64,000 bases of DNA from assembly GCA_029582155.1 (NCBI GenBank), contig CM055894.1, positions 30,174,707-30,238,706 of the forward strand, in the 5' to 3' direction. The DNA is from Panopea generosa. Lineage: Eukaryota; Mollusca; Bivalvia; Adapedonta; Hiatellidae. Positions 24,215-36,050 of this stretch are shown here, piece after piece. How positions within the stretch are numbered: position 1 is the first letter of the stretch; each line of letters opens with the position of its first letter. The translations under genes were made by a program, and so were the position numbers. The notes under the pieces are model-generated. The model ran no database searches. It was not told the DNA's origin and saw only the letters and a program-made list of their open reading frames with translations.

Positions 24215-25265
24215 AATCTCAATGAGATCCCAGTTACCTCCCACTGGGGTCTCAGTGTGGTAATCCCCTGTAACATTTTCTACTGGGATCTCAGTGTGGT
24301 AATCTCCAGTAAAACTTTCTACTGGGATCTCAGTGAGGTAATTCCCTGTAATATTTTCTACTGGGATCTCAGTGAGGTAATCCGCTGTAACATTTTCTAC
24401 TTGGATTTCAGTGTGGTAATCCCCTGTAACTCATTCTACTGGGATCTCAATTTGGTAATCCCCTGTAACATTTTTTACTGGGATCTCAGTGTAGTAATCC
24501 CCTGTAACATTTTTTACTGAAATCTCAGTGTGGTAATCCCCTGTAACATTTTCTACTGGGATCTCAGTGTGGTTATCCCCTGTTACACTTTCTACTGGTA
24601 TCTCAGTGTGGTAATCCACTGTAACACTTTCTACTGGGATCTCAGTGAGGTAATCCCCTGTAACATTTTCTACTGGGATCTCAGTGAGGTTATCCGCTTT
24701 TCTATTGGGATCTCAGTGTGGTAATCCCCTGTAACACTTTCAACTGGGATCTCAGTGAGGTAATCCCCTGTAACATTTTCTACTGGGATCTCAGTGTGGT
24801 AATCCCCTGTAACATTTTCTACTGGAATTTCAGTGAAGTAATCCCCTGTAACATTTTCTACTGGAATCTCAGTGTGGTAATCCCCTGTAACATTTTCTAC
24901 TGGGATCTCAGTTTGGTAATCCCCTGTAACATTTTCTACTTGGGTGTCAGTGAGGTAATTCCCTGTAACATTTTCTACTGGAATCTCAGTGTGTTAATCC
25001 CCTTTTACATTTTCTACTGGGATCTCAGTGAGGTAATCCCTGTAACACTTTCTACTGGTATGACAGTGTGGTAGTCCACTGTAACATTTTCTACAGGTAT
25101 CTCAAGAGTGGTAATCCCCTGTAACATGTTCTACTAAGATCTCAGTGAGGTTATCCCCTGTAACATTTTCTACTTGGATCTCAGTGTGGTAATCAATCCC
25201 TTGTAACATTTTCTACTAGGATCTCAGTGTGGTAATCCCCTGTAATATTTTCTACTGGGATCTCC
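24215..25265. repeat. 39 bp minisatellite, about 27 copies
   Basis: The unit reads 'ggtaatcccctgtaacattt' then 'tctactgggatctcagtgt'. Because 39 is 13 codons, open frames run on both strands (plus: V-I-P-C-N-I-F-Y-W-D-L-S-V; minus: T-E-I-P-V-E-N-V-T-G-D-Y-H). The frames are broken by indels and stops in several units and lack splice borders, so I read it as a noncoding array in an intron of the receptor gene. Confidence 0.9.
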
Positions 25266-25739
25266 AAAATGAACTGATTGTTGTTACCACAAAATTTAAT
25301 ATTTTGCCAAAAAATACACCACAGACATTAATGCTTTTATTTACAAACATAATTTATATAACCATAATCAAGATGAGAACAATGAGCAATGTCATAGTTT
25401 CTTACATCATTAGTAGGAGATCATTATTTCTTATGAACTCATGAAAACTATGCCTTGATTTCAATATTTTAGATATTATTTTTCTTGAAAAACAATGTGA
25501 AACTAATAAACTGAAATGAGCAATTTGATGGTTAGAATATTTCAAACAAAGGACCATACTATTATTTTAGTTTGTGACCAGAAAAAAATGTCATTATGGT
25601 GATCTTTAATTGCCAGTAATGGGTAAATACAACTGATGCAAAAACTATAGACTTTGTTGCAGCGAGTCATCCTGTGATGGATAAACAGTAATATCAATAT
25701 ATAACTAAGAGGAGGACATAGTATTGTGATGTTTCTGTA

Positions 25740-26470
25740 ATTGCCAGATATAGGGACATTCCAAACTGTTTCTTATAACTGCTATTGCTATATAGGAGGG
25801 TATAAGTACTGTGATAATCCTTGTCAGGTACAGGGAACCGAGAGGCAGAAACTATTTATGCCCGCACCTGCTTTATAACATAATTACATATAGCATGATG
25901 GCGCAGTGATAATTTTTGGCTTAAGCATTGTCAGGTACAGGGAACCAGGAGGAAGACGCTGTTTATGCTTGCAACTGCTATATAACATATATCAGGATAG
26001 TGCTGTGACTGTTTTTGCGAACCGGGCGGCAGAAGCTGTTGATACCTGCACTTGCTATATAACATATAGTAAGATAGTGCAGCAATGGTTTTTGTCTTAA
26101 GCATTGTCAGGTACAGGGAACTGGGAGGCAGAAGCTGTTTATGCCTGCACCTGCTATATAACAGATAGCAGGATAGTGCAGTGATGGTTTTTTCTTTAGC
26201 AATGTCAGGTACAGGGAACCGGGAGGCAGAAGCTGTTTATGCCTGCACCTGCTATATAACATATAGCAAGATAGTGCAGTGATGGTTTTTGTCTTAAGCA
26301 TCGTCAGGTACAGGGAACTGGGAAGCAGAAGCTGTTGATGCCTGCACCTGCTATATAATATATAGCAGGATAGCACAGTGATGTTTTTTGCTTTAAGCAT
26401 TGTCAGGTATAATTTAGGGAACTTGGAGGCAGAAGCTGTTTATGCTGGCACCTGCTATACAGCATACTGT
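25740..26470. repeat. 98 bp tandem repeat, about seven copies
   Basis: The unit is 'aagcattgtcaggtacaggg', 'aggcagaagctgtttatgcc', 'tgcacctgctatataaca' and 'agtgcagtgatggttttt'. Copies begin near 25830, 25930, 26033, 26131, 26229, 26328 and 26425. Block 1 (18240-18500) keeps about three diverged copies, so the array grew after duplication. Confidence 0.85.
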
Positions 26471-26595
26471 AAAATCCTTAGTAGAGGCATAATTCAAGTC
26501 ATGATTTATAACTTTTGTTCACTTTAAGAAAAAAAATATTTTTATTAAAACTGGTGAGAAAAACAAATTTAAATTAATTATCTTTAATTATCAAC

Positions 26596-26700
26596 ATGGT
26601 TCATATAGACCTTAGTGACAAAAATTCAAGGACTTTTCCAGGACTATTTTTCAATTTTCACGGACTCATATGTGCAGACAAACCTTGTAATATATTTTTT
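26596..26700. repeat. Solo end related to the hAT-like element
   Basis: 'catggttcatatagacctta' followed by 'ttcaaggacttttccaggac' matches the left end of the element at 21358 ('catggttcatacagaactgg', 'ttcaaggacttttcaaagac'). No partner end was found, so it is a fragment. Confidence 0.5.
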
Positions 26701-26964
26701 TGAAAATGACTTGAAATCAAAGGAACTACATGTATTTATCACTTCACTTTCAAATAAATCCCTCTTTACAAATAAGTATACATGTATTTGCCACTGCACT
26801 AGATTTTACAGTTTTATATAAACTTGAAAAGATGTACCAAAATCACAAGTTCAATATATTTCTTGTTATTAAATATTACTTTAATTACATATAAAAAGGA
26901 AAAGCACACAATTAATTGAGAATTGAGAATAGCTTAATTCCTAAGCTTGCTGGTCTTGTACAGT

Positions 26965-27575
26965 GAATTACTAAGGTACCATTAAGATGTGTTCCTGCAA
27001 AGATACTATGGGTTATTGAAGACCATAAGGAATAACAAAATAACAATGGATAAAAGGTACCACAATTGTACACTAAGGTACCATTAAGATGTGTACCTGC
27101 AAAGATACTATGGGTAATTGAAGGCCATAAGGAATAACAAAATAACAATGGATAAATGGTACCACAATTGTACACTAAGGTACCATTAAGATGTGTTCCT
27201 GCAAAGATACTATGGGTAATTGAAGGCCATAAGGAATAACAAAATAACAATTGATAAATGGTACGGCAATTGTACACTAAGGTACCATTAAGATGTGTAC
27301 CTGCAAAGATACTATGGGTTATTGAAGACCATAAGGAATAACAAAATAACAATGGATAAAAGGTACCACAATTGTACACTAAGGTACCATTAAGATGTGT
27401 TCCTGCAAAGATACTATGGGTAATTGAAGACCATAAGGAATAACAAAATAACAATGGATAAATGGTACGGCAATTGTACACTAAGGTACCATTAAGATGT
27501 GTTCCTGCAAAGATACTATGGGTAATTGAAGACCATAAGGAATAATAAAATAACAATGGATAAATGGTACCACAA
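26965..27575 (-). repeat. 102 bp tandem repeat, six copies, open on minus strand
   Basis: The unit is 'ctaaggtaccattaagatgt', 'cctgcaaagatactatgggt', 'gaaggccataaggaataaca' and 'aaataacaatggataaatgg'. It equals 34 codons, leaving a 214-codon minus-strand frame (26912-27556) of near-identical peptides with a N-G-T sequon. It lies on the coding strand, between the two stalk exons, but I see no acceptor or donor that would include it. A chance frame in a young satellite is the simplest view. Confidence 0.85.
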
Positions 27576-27778
27576 TTTTTTAAAGGCTTTATGTAAGGGA
27601 ATTACCACAAAATCTCTCATGGCATTTAAAGAAAAAACTACATTAAGCGATGAACAAAGCACGGCGTATTCACATAGCCAACTAGCAAGTCTGTGAATGA
27701 AGTAAACTCCATCAATAAAACAAGTAGCTTAATATTTTTAACTTTGTGATTAAGGTACTTTCATGTAGTTATACATAC

Positions 27779-27808
27779 TTGGTGAATTAGAAGTAGTTGT
27801 TGCTGATA
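27779..27808 (-). CDS. Short Ser/Thr-rich stalk exon of Ig-type receptor
   Basis: Acceptor 'tttctgatacag' ends at 27809; donor 'A|GTATGTATAAC' follows 27779. The 30 nt exon is phase 1-1 and encodes S-A-T-T-T-S-N-S-P. The acceptor and donor contexts are nearly identical to those of the exon at 19002-19085, and the surrounding introns are duplicated too, so the two are paralogs. Joined after the Cys-rich exon at 42372 it keeps the frame. Confidence 0.6.
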
Positions 27809-28019
27809 CTGTATCAGAAATATTGATTTTAACAAAAATAATTTACTATATGAAAATAATATGAAATAATAGTAATTAAAATTACTATGTTTGAACAAAT
27901 GATATAGACTGTCTTATATCAGGAAAAGCAGAACAATTAAAAAAACATATAAACATACCATCCACAAAATAGGTCATCTTTTATATATTGAAATCAAATT
28001 CAAGTTAATAAATAACATA

Positions 28020-28285
28020 AAATTATTTGAAGGAACTGTTGGCAATTTTTATTTCATTATTTCATTCTATTAACTATATATATAAATTGTTTAAAGGAAC
28101 TGTTGGCAATTTTTATTTCATTATTTCATTCTATTAACTATATTTATATAAATTGTTTAAAGGAACTGTTGGCAATTTTTATTTCATTATTTCATTCTAT
28201 TAACTTATATAAATTGTTTAAAGGAACTGTTGGCAATTTTTATTTCATTATTTCATTCTATTAACTATATATTTATATATTCAAT
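28020..28285. repeat. About 62 bp tandem repeat, four copies
   Basis: The unit is 'aaaggaactgttggcaattt', 'ttatttcattatttcattct', 'attaactatat' and 'ataaattgttt'. Block 1 has a single copy at 19283, so the expansion is specific to block 2. Confidence 0.85.
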
Positions 28286-30099
28286 TAAACTTGTACATTT
28301 TCTTTTAAAGGAAGTATAACAGGATTTTTCAAATTTTAAAATTGACTGAAATAGTTTTACATTATATACTCACTGACTTCCTATTGCCATTAAGACAGAT
28401 TCTATTCAAACCTGCCAAAATATTATTTTGAAAAGGGATTTACTAACTTGGCCTATGTATCAAGGTTAGACTAAAAGATTTCCCGCTTAAAAATTTGTTT
28501 CATCTTAGAAAGAATCTGAGTGACTATGTAAAAGTTGTCAAGCAGTAATTAATTAAGTGCTGTCTATTTATAGAATGAGGATTTCGTTTCATGTTTACCA
28601 CTTCAATTGAAATATTGATTTTTTCATGTTTTGGTGGATTTGATTTATTTAAAAAGATGTCACAGGAATTCTCAAAACAAGGTTTTGCGACAGACGGATG
28701 TATAGACGGAAAACACAAAAATAATATGTCTCCCAGTGACATGTAGACATAATTATCAAAGGTGACAAAATAACATTGTTAAATAAAGAAAGTTGGTGTA
28801 ATAGATATAAAATAAATGAAATGAAATAGATTTGATCATATTCCATTTGTCAGTGTTTTTTTTTTTTTATTAAATTGCTGACAATTCCTTTAACGCAAAA
28901 CAAATGTCTGATACTCTTGCAATAAGCATCTTGATGACTTGCCATTTTGTTTCATGGAAATAAACAGAAAACTACCAATCAATTGCAGCAGGACATATAT
29001 TGAGAACTAGTTATAATAAATTTTAAAATTAGGACATTATTAAATGTTTGACATGGATAATGAACAATTACTATATTATTGGTTACTTTAACATGGTACA
29101 GTAAAATTGTTTCTATGTATGTAATAAGTATGTACAAGTTTTCTATTCCTTTGCATAAATATTGCACAAGCAAGACAGGTGAATTATCCATAGCAACATA
29201 AACTGTTGGTTAACATTAAACAGGGTAACTGCACAGACTGTAAGGTCAACTGCACTGGTCAGGTACTTATCAGCATATAGTCAAGAGATATGACAACACA
29301 ACACTGGAAGTGATATGAAAACACAACATATTTAGCAGAGTGTATATATTTATATCCTACAGTAATTATTGTTGATGTTATTGGTTGTTTACTTGAGATG
29401 TCACCGAATAATTTGGGCTGTGTTGCATTTCCATATCTCTTCCTGTGTTGCTTTGTCATATTTCCTGTATTGTCTCTTGAGTGAAGATTATTGGCGAGGT
29501 TTTATCTTCTCTATACGAAGTGGTTGGTTAGAATGCATGGCCATTTAGACTGCATCCAGATTTCATCAAGCTGCAGAAACACAGTTAAAGTTAACCATAT
29601 AAAAAAAAATTAATCTTTTAAAAGAAGCTTATTCTGAATGGTTTAGAATTGCCACTGTAAAACAAGATCATTTTGTACCTTCTACATTCAGCATGGTTAA
29701 CAACTGGTTAACTGTCCTTTGGCAAGTAACTGGAAAACTTTTGAACCAAGCTTTGTTTGAACCCATGACCTCGGCAGTGTAATTCAATTAAATTCCAAGC
29801 AAACTTAACTCCAGTTAGAATGACTTAGTTGTTTCATGTCAGAATGAGGCACTCACTCAATGTCCAGTACAACTTTTTAATTAAGATAATGTTCTGTCTG
29901 CATCAGATTTAATTCCAAGCAATGGTAAACCATCAAATAATAAAAAATACTTTTCCTATTTATATCAATATATCTTTTATTAAATTTTGTACATTAATCT
30001 ACATTTAAGTTCTAAGTATATATGTATAGATTATGTTTTGAATAATGTAAGAATAGCAGTATTTGAATCAATCTCAAATATGTCCGAAGGGTTATGATT

Positions 30100-30375
30100 A
30101 GAATAAAGTTGGCAGGGGACCATAACAGGATGTTACACACAAAATATGACTGCTAAATCACCTTTATCATTGAATTGCATGTGTTTAGTGTTGCTTTGTA
30201 CAATTATTTAGCCAAATCAGGACAGCGTCAGCCCAAGACAGTGGTGTAAGCTATACTGAAATATTACCAAAGATAATTTTATGAAAATCAGAAATTATAA
30301 CACAAAATTGTTTCTTGTCATTTAAAATTTGTCACCTATTGTTAATAATTACCAGAATGTCCATTGTAGGTAGGA

Positions 30376-30406
<31 letters not shown>

Positions 30407-30994
30407 CAGTCTTGCCAAGTTGCATAAAAAAACAAAAATGTGGAGAAAAAGTGACAGGAAAAGAAAAATGCTATCCATATGCCATACCAATACATGATAA
30501 CAAATATCTTATGGTAATGAATGACAAAAAAATAAAATGGGAAATATTCACAAAATTCATGGTAGTATAATATGAATTGAACAAGAGACGTGGTAATTCC
30601 CCGAAAACCATGTTTTTCAAACATTTTAGCTTTTCTGTAACTATAAATCTATTTCATGCCAGAATTTTATGTACATTGAAGCAGAAAATAAAAAAGCATA
30701 CAATTCAAATTTTGTTTTTTTTATTTGTACAACATTGATGCAATAGTTTTGTTAAAAAAAGCATGAAATAAAGTTTTTCTCTTGTTTCTGTGCTATTCAC
30801 ATTATGAAAGATGTAATGTGATTATACCTGGAAACAAACATGCGTATTCATAAAATAATACATCAATATTTTCACATTTTGCACTGAGGCTTAAGTGGTG
30901 GTATTGTTTCCAGTACCCAAAGATAGGAGGTAAGTCACACATGCTCAACTGATAGCAACAATTTCTTAAACACGATGTTTGATTCTGCAAATAT
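30100..30994. other. Noncoding stretch with a (GT)n microsatellite
   Basis: A run of about 13 GT units lies at 30380-30406. Otherwise AT-rich sequence with no supported feature. Confidence 0.6.
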
Positions 30995-31645
30995 ACCGTA
31001 TATTCCCTTATTAACGCCCCCGGGGGCGTTACATTTTACAAGGTGGGGGCGTTTATAAAAGACAAAAAAGCAAATTTAACAACAGTTAAAAATACAACAA
31101 AGCCCTGGAATAAAACCTTAAATCCGGTTTAAATCCCCGAAAAAGTGGTTCAGAATTATTTGAGAGTGAATGAAATAATCGACATAGGATGAAAAAAAGC
31201 TGAAAATCTGTATGAAATTACTAGTCTGCGTACTGGAATATCCGAATTTATGGTCAGTGTACTGTTCACTTTAAATCACTTGGACGCTTGCTCTTATCAA
31301 TGTGGAACAATGAGCTTTCAGCGTACACAGACTAACAGCATTTTCCGATGTTTTGTAATGTTTTAATCGGCAGACAGTATTTTTACTAGTTTTAAACAGC
31401 AAATATGGGCAGGTGTTTATTCAACCAAAAAATGGTTAAGTGGTCCCCAAGATATAAACAATGGGTTAAAGAGTTCAAAGGTAATAAACACTCCACTTAT
31501 TGTTGTCTGTGTAACAAAATAATCGATCAGGGAAAGATGGGCGAATACGCACTCAACTCGCATATACGTTTTGTGTTTTAATTTTCCAGAAAAATAGGTG
31601 GGGGGCATTTATTAGAGTGGGGGCGTTTATAAGGGAATATACGGT
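30995..31645 (+). mobile_element. Inverted-repeat element carrying a BED-finger fragment
   Basis: The left end ACCGTATATTCCCTTATTAA and the inverted right end ACCGTATATTCCCTTATAAA match at 19 of 20 positions. An 18 bp perfect palindrome AACGCCCCCGGGGGCGTT (about 31012-31029) follows the left end. The only coding content is a truncated zinc finger (31405-31581). I see no clear target-site duplication. A shorter relative lies inverted at 62399-62615. Confidence 0.7.
31405..31581 (+). pseudogene. Truncated BED-finger ORF, 58 codons
   Basis: From ATG at 31405 the frame carries W-S-P-R-Y-K-Q-W-V-K-E-F-K-G, then C-C-L-C and N-S-H-I-R before the stop. The C-x2-C pair and first His fit a BED finger, but the last zinc ligand is missing, as the coding part ends at the element's 3' region. 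A near-identical peptide is encoded at 62428-62600 (minus), and a related one inside the hAT element at 21358. Confidence 0.6.
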
Positions 31646-31889
31646 TTTACAAAACATTATGAGAAATTCAGCTGTGTTGTAAAAATTTTAAACAGACCTG
31701 TACATTTCTCTTATAAATCATTTGTATTTTTTATAATACTTTTTGCCTCATGGCTATAAACTGAGCAAGGTCACCGCAAACCATTTTCAAGATAAAAATG
31801 TGCATGTTAATTGAGTTTCACTTTAAAATATATCAATACATCAATCCAAACTTTTTTAGTATCTTTATCAAAATAACAAAAGAAAAAGA

Positions 31890-32830
31890 TTATGACTTTA
31901 AAGAGATGTACACTTTGTGTAAGTTTGCTTCAGTTCTGATAAAGAATAATCTAGTTATTGAGCGGAAAGGGTAAATTTTAGCATTTTTGACTAATTAAAG
32001 GGCCATAACTCTAAAGATAATGATCCATATTGGCTGGTTATCGAACTTGGCCTAGATATTATAGAGATGCACACTTTGTGTAAGTTTGCTACAGTTCTAA
32101 TAAAGAATACTCTAGTTATTGAGAGGAAACCGGCAATTTTAGCATTTTTGACTAATTAAAGGGCCATAACTCTGAAGGTATAAGGGTCCGTATTGGCTGG
32201 TTATCAAACTTGAACTAGATTTTATAGAGGTTCACACTTGGTGTAAAATTGGTTCAGTTCCGATGAAAAATACTCTAGTTATTGAACGGAAACGGGCAAT
32301 TTTAGCATTTTTGACTAATTAAAGGGCCATAACTCTGAAGATATGGTCCGTATTGGCTGGTTATCGAACCTGGCCTAGATTTTATAGAAGTATACACTTT
32401 GTGTAAGTTTGGTTCAGTTCCGATGAAAAATACTCTAGTTAATGAATGGAAACGGGCAATTTTAGCATTTTTGACTAATTAAAGGGCCATAATTCTGAAG
32501 ATAATGGTCAGTTATGGCTGGTTATCAAACCTGGCCTAGATTTTATAGAGGTACACACTTTGTGTAAGTTTGGTTCAGTTCTGATAAAGAATACTCTAGT
32601 AATTGAACGGAAACGGGCAATTTTAGCATTTTTGACTAATTAAAGGGCCATAATTCTGAAGATAATGGTCTGTATTGGCTGGTTATCGGACTTGGCCTAG
32701 ATATTATAGAGGTACACACTTTGTGTTAGTTTGGATCAGTTCTGATAAAAAATACTCTAGTTATTGAACGGAACCAAAAAAATTGAGGCCACCCATCCGG
32801 CCGCCCGCCCACCGACTTCGCCTATCCAAA
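31890..32830 (+). repeat. Core-repeat array, ~161 bp unit, five to six copies
   Basis: The unit is 'ctctagttattgaacggaaa', 'gggcaattttagcatttttg', 'actaattaaagggccataac' and 'ggctggttatcgaacttggc'. The 'agggccataa' motif recurs near 31999, 32160, 32321, 32483 and 32643. It ends in a GC-rich tract 'ccggccgcccgcccaccgac'. Same class as the other arrays. Confidence 0.8.
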
Positions 32831-32839
32831 AAGTGCGAT

Positions 32840-33640
32840 ATAACAACATCACTCATATGCATCCAACCGCATTACCAAAAAGCATGAACTACAAAATGGA
32901 ATCAATATTGCGACAAATGCTATTTTTTAAGTGGGTGGGATATGAATATTACATAAATACTGGATTCTAACACAAACAATTTTTTTTAACTAACATGAAT
33001 CATGAAATCTGGATGCAGTGAATGTTCCGGACATGCTTTTGTTGTGTTATATCAGCATCACTGTCTCTCTGTGACTTTCAAGTGTTTTAAGTCCAAATTT
33101 CTGTTTGTTTGAGTCAGGTGGCTAAAATCAAGTCTCATGGGAATCTACAAAGCATATTTACACAGATAATCTCATTGTGTGTTTCTTCCATTGAAACGAA
33201 TCCTTGATTTCATGACAAATTTTCAACTGTTCAATCTCATTGCCCTATTTGTTTAAATTGTTTTTGCTTCAAATTTGATTTGGTATGAGTGAAAGATTCT
33301 GTATTTCACTCAAAATCATCAGTTTTCCACAAAAATACAGTTATCTTGCCATTGATAGGTTTCAAATTACAATATTTCCCTTAGAAAATGATATACTTTG
33401 ATAAAGAAAGTAAATCTGAATCAAAAGAATACAGTGTCTTCTGATTTTCTATGTGAATCTGATATCAGAATCTCGGACGTCTAACACAACAATTAATTTT
33501 GCCAAAGAGAAATGCACTTCTTAGAACACTGAAACCATTACGAATGGTTCTAAAAGTGCCTCATTTTGAAATCCATTTCCACATTATCCTCTGTTGGTCC
33601 AAATGTGCCGAAAAGAACAAGGGGGGGTGACCACGTTAAA
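32840..33640. other. Noncoding stretch, nothing recognised
   Basis: AT-rich with short G runs ('aagggggggtga' near 33620); no repeat or gene that I can support. Confidence 0.5.
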
Positions 33641-35181
33641 AAAATTTAAATTGACTAAAAACATTTTTTTTCCCAATATACCATACCTCATAATATTATA
33701 CTCAGACCCCATATTGCCAAAAATATATATATTTAAACATGACAAAATAATTATATATTGAAAAGGGCTTTCATAACTTAGGTTATATGCCTAGGTTAGA
33801 CTAAAATTGTTTTGTCAAGCACTATTTAAGTGCCGTCTATTTTTAGAATGAGGGTTTTGTTTCAAGTTTACCACTCTTATTTACATATCGATTTTGTCAC
33901 GTTTTGGTGGATTTGACATACTAAACTATTCGCTTTATATTTATTAATGAATGATAATGAGATGCTTTTTATCGGTATTGATAATTATTGACATTTATAG
34001 CATTTTATCCTGATACACCTTAAACTGTTATAGCTTTATCAATCAGCACACAATTGCATCCAATTTTGGCAGAACTCATGAAAAACTATTACAAAAAGCA
34101 TAACCCTAGGGGGCCTTCATTAGAGCGTTTATGGTAGTCTAGGTCATCCAAAAACAATACCTCATTGTTCTGAGCGGCATAACTCATTACACAACTCTAG
34201 ACCACATTTGTCCACTCCAACAGTTTTTGTATAGAGAGCTAAATGCAAATATTAACATTCAACTGGTCGCTACACCACCTCAGGAAAAATAACAAATGTC
34301 TATTTTTTCTTCAAAATGAAAAGAAAAAAATTATTTATCACATAATTTATGGTGCAGGAGTGTAATAAACCCACGGCATATTTTTGAAATTAACCTATTG
34401 TAATATCACTTCAAATTGATCACTCAGTGTTTTCCGTATAACTCAGCTCTAATTGTAAATAAATTGCCAAACTACTTCTGGACTTGCCCCAAATATACAG
34501 ATGATTGATTTTTAATGATTAAATGACATTATTTTGTGACGTAACGTTTTACGATGACTCATGGAAACTAATATGCCCAATTATTTCTCATTCCTTATAG
34601 AGGTGATCTGTTCAATAAATGGTAAATGTAAACTTTTTCTGAGTGATGTGATAAAACGAATTTTACATTCATGCTCATTTATTATTGAATTTACTAAACT
34701 TGTTGGGGGAAAAGTATATAATTCTTGGCAGAGCCTCGCATAATATATTTTAAACTCATTTAATAAATTCAATTATAAGTAGGCACTCATGTAAGATCCT
34801 CTATATATCGCATAACAAAATATAACATTAAACAGCAGCTTTTCTTATAAAAATACAAATATATAATATAAACAAAATCACTATTATGCAGAAATTCATT
34901 ATTGCTCCATTTGATAGCTACAAAAATTATAACAACTATATAATACAATACTTAATCTTAAGTATCATATGTAAATATTATACAAAAATTACATGACATG
35001 CAGTATATCCCCAAATAAACGCGCCTCTAAAATGAGGGTATTAAAACATAGTTGTGCCAGTGAAATCAGTTTAATTTTGTATTGAAAAATGTGTAAAATG
35101 CAATAAAACTGCCAGTAATGAGACATATAGTCAACTTTAAAATGCTTAAACAGATTTGTTATGAACATGTTGTTTTTGGTA

Positions 35182-36050
35182 CACTGCGGTCCCGATATAA
35201 CGCGATCCAATATATATCGCGAATTCCGTTATTACGCGGTTTTTGCTTGGCTCCCATTTTTTTGGCACGTGGGGAAAGTCATGATATAAAACTTGAAAAT
35301 CATTGCGAATGATCAAATGACAACCAAACAATAGATCGTCGCCATGTTTTGATTTGATAATCGCTCATCTTCTTCTCACCAAATAGCCTTGATTATTACA
35401 AACTATTATAACCATTACCTCATGGTGGTTTAAAGGATAGTTTAAGTGATTGATTCATGCCAGCATTGACTAAATTAACAGTTTGTAATAATCCCGAGAA
35501 CTTCAATAAATGCTGTCATGCATCAAACACGGAAGCCATATGCAAACTTTGTTTTTATCGAGTGATCACGTGATCAAGCAACGTAGCGGTTGACAGGTAT
35601 TAATAAATCGCGGGTGTCTGATTTGATCGTAAACACAAACTTATTTTTATGATTTAATTGTTGTTAATACCTCAGATATACATTTTTAATATTTTAACAC
35701 TTACAGCGTTGAGTTTAAATTGAAGCGCGAGTTTTTATATAGACACCGTTTTTTTCTCCTTCCGGGTTAAATGGAAATGGCTGCCAATTTTAGAATAATC
35801 AAAACACGAAAACGTTTTTCTTTATATTCTTTTTTTGTATTAATTTTTTACATATGTATCTGTAGTAACCAAATATGCGTTGTATCATATTACAATGCAA
35901 ACAATACCATACACTTAGAGTCGGACAGCACAATAGGTGTGAATAACCGACATCGATTTTTTCGAGGTAATTATTGCTATAACGTGGTCCGTTTATAACG
36001 CGGTTTCATTTTGTGGACCCCAAGAACCGCATTATAACGGGACCCAAGTG
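35182..36050. mobile_element. pogo/Tigger-like non-autonomous element, 869 bp
   Basis: The termini CACTGCGGTCCCGATATAAC and, inverted, CACTTGGGTCCCGTTATAAT have the form typical of pogo/Tigger elements. TA flanks both sides (35180-35181 and 36051-36052). Block 1 supplies the empty site: 'atttgtataaaagatcaa' at about 21185-21203 against 'ttttggta...tattaaagaccaa' here. A second terminal-like motif (ttataacgcggttt) lies inside the right end. It encodes no transposase but carries a signal-peptide-like ORF. Confidence 0.8.
35771..35966 (+). CDS. Signal-peptide-like first-exon candidate inside the pogo-like element
   Basis: ATG at 35771 (a second ATG in 'ATGGAAATGGCTGCC') opens M-A-A-N-F-R-I-I-K-T-R-K-R, then a hydrophobic run L-Y-S-F-F-V-L-I-F-Y-I-C-I-C-S, then a polar stretch. 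A donor-like 'TTCGAG|GTAATT' follows 35966 in phase 1, the usual phase after signal-peptide exons. Upstream are a CACGTG palindrome (tgatcacgtgatca) and 'cttccggg', which could be promoter elements. It may be a captured host promoter plus leader exon, or chance. Confidence 0.3.

Larger units (their letters stand above)
25600..30100. repeat. Intragenic duplication block 2 (contains stalk exon 1)
   Basis: Homologous to 18040-20345 in the same order, but longer because three tandem arrays have expanded inside it (98, 102 and ~62 bp units). Shared markers include 'gactttg(t/c)tgcag', 'aggcataat(t/a)caagtcatg', the stalk exon with flanks, 'ttcaattaaattccaagcaa', 'ctttttaattaaga' and 'tatgtatagattatgttttg'. 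The arrangement shows a tandem duplication inside one gene. Confidence 0.75.

Noticed and set aside
24167..25074. Three plus-strand ORFs of 64-118 codons rich in V-I-P-C-N-I-F-Y-W-D
   Set aside because: They come from the 39 bp minisatellite (13 codons per unit). Frames break at indels and no splice sites bound them.
24215..27575. CRISPR-like regular repeats
   Set aside because: The units are contiguous tandem repeats without unique spacers, in a eukaryotic intron.
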